Positions 12,980-16,276 of a DNA stretch of 16,276 nucleotides are shown one piece after another (within the stretch, counting starts at the first letter, position 1; each line of letters starts with the position of its first letter). Where the stretch lies: NCBI GenBank assembly GCA_049609225.1, contig JBMYYH010000068.1, positions 1 to 16,276 on the forward strand, in the 5' to 3' direction. The DNA is from GCA-2746235 sp049609225 (GTDB taxonomy: Bacteria; Planctomycetota; UBA1135). Position numbers and translations under genes: made by a program. The notes beneath the pieces are model-generated. The model did not search any database. It was not told the origin of the DNA and was given only the letters and a program-made list of their open reading frames with translations.

Positions 12980-15573
12980 CCCTGAGAAGGAGGGCTTGCA
13001 GCGGTGTCAAGGGTGTCTTGTAAGGAGCCACCACCCACCAGGCTCACGAGGTACCCGACCACCACGCACACGCATACACCGATGACGGCGTAAAGCAGGA
13101 AGTGCACATCCGTAAAGAAGGCCGCCACCAAGGTCATGGCACCGCCGCTGAGGAGGCCAATAAGAGCTCCGGTCGCATGGGTGCGGCGAGTAAATACGGC
13201 CAACAGGAACACACCTGCTAGGCCGCCACCGAACAGGCCCATGATCTTCTGGAAGAAATCGAACAGATAGCGAATTTCCTGTGTCGCCAGTAAGAGTGCG
13301 GTTCCAGTGCCGATCACGCCGAGGACCACGGTCAGGGAGCGGGCCAGCCGCATCTGCCTTGAGGGAGTGCCCTCGCCGCGTAAGCGCTTGACGAAGTCGT
13401 TCATCACCGCGGTGGTGATGCTGTTCATCGAGCTATCGAGCGAACTCATGGCGGCAGCGAAGATACCGGCGACCACCAGGCCGGCGATGCCTACCGGCAA
13501 GCGCGTGACTACAAACCAGGGCACAAGCTGGTCGGGTTTGTCCGGTAACAGCGACTGCTGCTCCGGGTGCTGCATGTAGTAGACAAAAAGCGCCGTGCCA
13601 AGCCCAAAGAACAGGAGGCCGGTGGGCACCGCCATAAAAAAATTAAGCCATAAGCTGCGCGTGGCTTGCTTGATGTCGGGCGTGGTCAGGTAACGCTGGA
13701 CGATAGTCTGGTCGGTGGTGTACGGCACCAGGTTGGTAAAGAGGAAGCCGACAATCAATATCCACCCAACCATGTCGGTGGTGCTCCAGGTCCAATCGAA
13801 GATGAGGAACTTGTCGGCCTCGCCAGCGACTTTCATCACGGCACCGACACCACCCGAATCCATCACCGCAACCACGAGGCAAGTCAGAGCTCCGCCGACC
13901 AGCACGAAGACTTGGACCACGTCGGTCCAAATGACCGCGGACATGCCACCCAAGGTGGTATAGACCGTCGCCAATGCGCCCATCAGCAGGATGCAGGTCT
14001 TGGGGTTCATGCCGGTCACTGCCGCCAAGGCGATGGCGGGCAACAACAGCACGATGCCCATGCGCCCAAGCTGAAAAAGGATGAAGAGGCTACTGGCGCA
14101 CAGCCGAACAGCCAAGGAGAAGCGGATCTCGAGGTATTCGTAGGCCGTCACCACATTCCATTTGCGAAACAGCGGCAGAAAAAAACGAATCACCAAAAGG
14201 AGTACCGGCAGCACCATGATCTGCCCTGCGAAACGGCGCCAATCCGAACCGTAGGCGGTCGCGGGGATCGCCATAAAAGTGATCGCCGAGAGCTGGGTGC
14301 CGAAAATCGACAACCCGGCCGCCCACCAGGGGATGCGTCGGCCGGCGAGGAAGAACTCCTCGGTGCTGGTCTCGCGTCGCGCAAAATAAATGCCGACGCC
14401 AACCATCAGCGCGAGGTAGATCCCGAGGATGAGGTAATCGAGATGGTGAAACAGTTTGGGGGCCGAATCGGTGAGTGGGTAGCTCTGCACTTTGTTGGTA
14501 CGAATGCCCGGGCGGGTTTCCCCCGACGGGATGACTGCTCGTCCCTGCCAAGACACGGCAGTGGTTGTAACCACCCCAAGGTCCATCGAGGGCTGTTCAC
14601 TCCAGGCGTCGGCTGCAATGTCATAGGCCAAGACCCGGCCTAGAAAGTCCGGACGCTGATCCAAAGGCAGAAGTTCCCCGGCGGCATCAAGGATATACCG
14701 GTCGGTCGTACCGCCGAAGGTCAGGATGCGATCCTTGCCGGCGGCGAGGGAAGCGCCAGCCGCGATGGGCCATGGATCCTTGGCGAAAGCATCCTTCCCG
14801 GGGAGATCCCGTGGGTCGTCCAGAAACGGAAGGTCGGCAAGCGGGTACCAGGCCTGTGCACCAGGATCGAACCGGTAGCCATCGGCGAATGCCTGGTAGA
14901 GGATCTTGCCCGCAGCGTCGTGATATGCCCTTGAACCTGAGAAGGCATACAGGTTTGGGGTGCCGTCCCGATTCTCTTGCACGGCCATCACGCGTTTGCA
15001 GCGAGCTTCTCCAGGTATCGGCGGAAGGCCCACCCAAGAAGCCAGCGGGCCCTGAAGGTCTAGGCTCCAGAGTGCGTTGGAATAGCTTAGGGAGGCTGCC
15101 TCCGTCTGCCCGCTGAGCAGGTAAAGAGAGCCATCGAGATAGGCCGCTGAACCGAAGGCGCAGGGCTGTGGAAGTTCAGGGAGAGGGCGATATTGAAGGA
15201 CACCCACCGCACCCTCAAGATCGTCCATTCCGGTCACAGTTAGGAGGTAGGCGTCGCGGAGAATGCGATCCTGATCAGAGCCTCCAAGCACGGCGACACC
15301 CAGCGGAGTAGAGGCGCAGGCGGCATAGGCACGTGGCTCGGGCAAAGTGCCGCCAGCTCGCCAAGCCGTGGCGCCTGGGGCGAGCAGGTAGACCTCGTCA
15401 TGCCAGCTCTTTGCACCGCCTTCGGCCAAGGGTCTCGGGAAGTTGGCACCTCCCGCCACAATGAGGACACCCTCGGTGACACCCACGATGGGGCCACCCA
15501 AGCCCAAGGGATCGGGAAGGTCCGGAAGTTCCTGCGCCCCGATGACAGCCGTCAGGATCAGGGCAAGGCTCAT
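12976..15573 (-). CDS. Fusion of a cyclically permuted NanM-type sialic acid mutarotase with an SSS sodium:solute symporter
   Basis: 865 residues. Residues 1-13 look like a signal or anchor segment. Residues about 15-370 form a Kelch beta-propeller, and about 377-845 an SSS transporter with roughly 13 helices. The propeller starts with LGLGGPIVGVTEGVLIVAGGANFP (one blade), which lies near the C-terminus of E. coli NanM. It ends with GETRPGIR (351-358), which lies mid-protein there. This is the cyclically permuted mutarotase type. Glu352 and Arg358 match NanM Glu209 and Arg215, reported important for activity. The SSS part has GGMSAVIWTDVVQ (542-554), YTTDQTIVQRYLT (618-630) and AAAMSSLDSSMNS (706-718), the last resembling the Na2 site. 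The expected role is to convert alpha- to beta-N-acetylneuraminate outside the membrane and import it with Na+. The substrate is inferred from nanA and the AGE neighbour. ATGA overlaps occur at both ends. Confidence 0.88.
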   Translation of the reverse strand: MSLALILTAVIGAQELPDLPDPLGLGGPIVGVTEGVLIVAGGANFPRPLAEGGAKSWHDEVYLLAPGATAWRAGGTLPEPRAYAACASTPLGVAVLGGSDQDRILRDAYLLTVTGMDDLEGAVGVLQYRPLPELPQPCAFGSAAYLDGSLYLLSGQTEAASLSYSNALWSLDLQGPLASWVGLPPIPGEARCKRVMAVQENRDGTPNLYAFSGSRAYHDAAGKILYQAFADGYRFDPGAQAWYPLADLPFLDDPRDLPGKDAFAKDPWPIAAGASLAAGKDRILTFGGTTDRYILDAAGELLPLDQRPDFLGRVLAYDIAADAWSEQPSMDLGVVTTTAVSWQGRAVIPSGETRPGIRTNKVQSYPLTDSAPKLFHHLDYLILGIYLALMVGVGIYFARRETSTEEFFLAGRRIPWWAAGLSIFGTQLSAITFMAIPATAYGSDWRRFAGQIMVLPVLLLVIRFFLPLFRKWNVVTAYEYLEIRFSLAVRLCASSLFILFQLGRMGIVLLLPAIALAAVTGMNPKTCILLMGALATVYTTLGGMSAVIWTDVVQVFVLVGGALTCLVVAVMDSGGVGAVMKVAGEADKFLIFDWTWSTTDMVGWILIVGFLFTNLVPYTTDQTIVQRYLTTPDIKQATRSLWLNFFMAVPTGLLFFGLGTALFVYYMQHPEQQSLLPDKPDQLVPWFVVTRLPVGIAGLVVAGIFAAAMSSLDSSMNSITTAVMNDFVKRLRGEGTPSRQMRLARSLTVVLGVIGTGTALLLATQEIRYLFDFFQKIMGLFGGGLAGVFLLAVFTRRTHATGALIGLLSGGAMTLVAAFFTDVHFLLYAVIGVCVCVVVGYLVSLVGGGSLQDTLDTAASPPSQG

Positions 15574-16276
15574 ACGTTGCGGAAGCGAGTCTTGGCTTTC
15601 AAGCCCAGTGGAAGGTCGCCAGCTCGATGGAGTGCCCCGTGCAGGTCCCCCGCCAAGGCTTCAACAGCATGAGGTGTGAGGGTGGAGATTGGCAAACGAC
15701 AGGGGCCGCAATCCTTTCCCAGGATGCCCATGGCGGCCTTTAACGCCGGGTGCCCCCCGTGACGCAGGATCGTATGCACCAGGCAAGTCACAGCATGTTG
15801 ATGCTGCCGCGCCTCATCCACTCGCCCAGCCTCGAAGGCTTCGATCACCCTATGATAATAGGGACCGAGGAAGTTGTAGGTACTGCCGACAGCACCCTTC
15901 GCCCCCATCGCCATACCTGCAAGGAGCATCTCATCGGAGCCAAACAGGATGTCGAATAGGCCGTCCTCGAAGGCGATGCACCGCAAAAGGTCGTCCATCT
16001 CGAAGGCGCTAAATTTCACGCCCACGAAGGATGGCACCTTGTCCTTCACCTCCTGAAGCAGGTCCAGGACCCTGAAGTTAGCGCCACTCAGGCGCGGCAC
16101 GTGGTAGTAGTAGAGAGGCAAGGACGGGGCCGCCTCGCCGACGTAGGCGAGGCCGGCGACAAGAGTTTCCATAGATGATGTGCGAAAGTAGGCCGGCGGC
16201 ACCAGCGAAATCGCATCGGCGCCGGCACCCTCGGCATGATTCGCAAGCCTGCGTGCGCTTTGCAGCGATTCGTGGC
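15570..16276 (-). CDS. nanA: N-acetylneuraminate lyase (partial, N-terminus beyond window)
   Basis: 234 codons of a DapA/NanA-fold aldolase are visible. About 65-70 N-terminal residues, including the GG-T/S-T-G-E loop, lie outside the window. Landmarks: GADAISLVPPAYF; YYYHVPRLSG with the catalytic Tyr of the family; GVKFSAFEMDDL with the Schiff-base Lys; FDILFGSDEMLLAGMAMGAKGAVGSTYNF; and CGPCRLPI near the end. The YYYHVP and GVKF context and the long GSTYNF motif match sialic acid lyases of the eukaryote-like type better than dihydrodipicolinate synthase. It splits N-acetylneuraminate into ManNAc and pyruvate in the cytoplasm. Its stop overlaps the mutarotase-symporter start by ATGA. The frame stays open to the window edge; an internal GTG at 16202 is not the start. 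Confidence 0.9.
   Translation of the reverse strand, partial: HESLQSARRLANHAEGAGADAISLVPPAYFRTSSMETLVAGLAYVGEAAPSLPLYYYHVPRLSGANFRVLDLLQEVKDKVPSFVGVKFSAFEMDDLLRCIAFEDGLFDILFGSDEMLLAGMAMGAKGAVGSTYNFLGPYYHRVIEAFEAGRVDEARQHQHAVTCLVHTILRHGGHPALKAAMGILGKDCGPCRLPISTLTPHAVEALAGDLHGALHRAGDLPLGLKAKTRFRNV

Noticed and set aside
13666..14643. Long plus-strand open frame (325 codons) opposite the symporter domain
   Set aside because: It is His/Gln/Asp-rich, low-complexity and antisense to conserved SSS helices, so it is a shadow of a GC-rich gene.
15570..16276. Dihydrodipicolinate synthase (dapA) for lysine synthesis
   Set aside because: The fold is shared, but the YYYHVP, GVKF and GSTYNF contexts and the mutarotase-symporter and epimerase neighbours favour N-acetylneuraminate lyase.

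Overview
The window looks like chromosomal DNA of a GC-rich, free-living, probably aquatic bacterium, most likely a planctomycete or a close relative. That placement is inference. It rests on a Kelch mutarotase fused to a sodium:solute symporter, a large DUF1570-like protein with a TPR-like N-terminus, and tandem pseudopilin-like genes with their own terminator. No rRNA, tRNA, CRISPR array, insertion sequence or phage gene was seen. No stretch over about 160 bases lacks a gene.

Left part (1-4088): the last 16 codons of one pseudopilin-like gene, a strong terminator, a second pseudopilin-like gene (153-659) and an exported DUF1570-type protein (726-1976) whose HExxH zinc site is degenerate. 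A class I fructose-bisphosphate aldolase (fbaB, minus strand, 2000-3064) converges on it, 23 bases from its stop. An exported CE1/LpqC-type esterase (3165-4088) diverges from fbaB across about 100 bases.

Middle part (4251-11629): nine tightly packed plus-strand genes forming an Mrp-type Na+/H+ antiporter operon in the order mrpE-F-G-(A C-terminal half fused to B)-C-D1-D2-small membrane protein-D3. The NuoL-like half of MrpA is absent as such. Three separate MrpD/NuoL-like subunits, all with the key Glu and Lys residues, are present instead. No catalytic hydrogenase or NADH dehydrogenase subunit is present. The fused A/B gene has no ATG, GTG or TTG where its N-terminus should begin, and the best-supported start is an ATC just after a strong Shine-Dalgarno sequence.

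Right part (11792-16276, minus strand): a three-gene operon with ATGA overlaps, transcribed nanA (N-acetylneuraminate lyase, cut by the window end), then an 865-residue fusion of a cyclically permuted NanM-type mutarotase with an SSS symporter, then an N-acylglucosamine 2-epimerase. Together they encode a likely route: sialic acid is taken up with Na+ through a transporter carrying its own anomer-converting domain, cleaved to ManNAc plus pyruvate, and the ManNAc epimerised to GlcNAc. The Mrp antiporter next door exports Na+. It could support Na+-coupled uptake, but any functional link between the two operons is only suggested by adjacency.

The first genes of the apparent transcription units (fbaB, the esterase, mrpE) lack a visible Shine-Dalgarno sequence, while most internal mrp genes have good ones.
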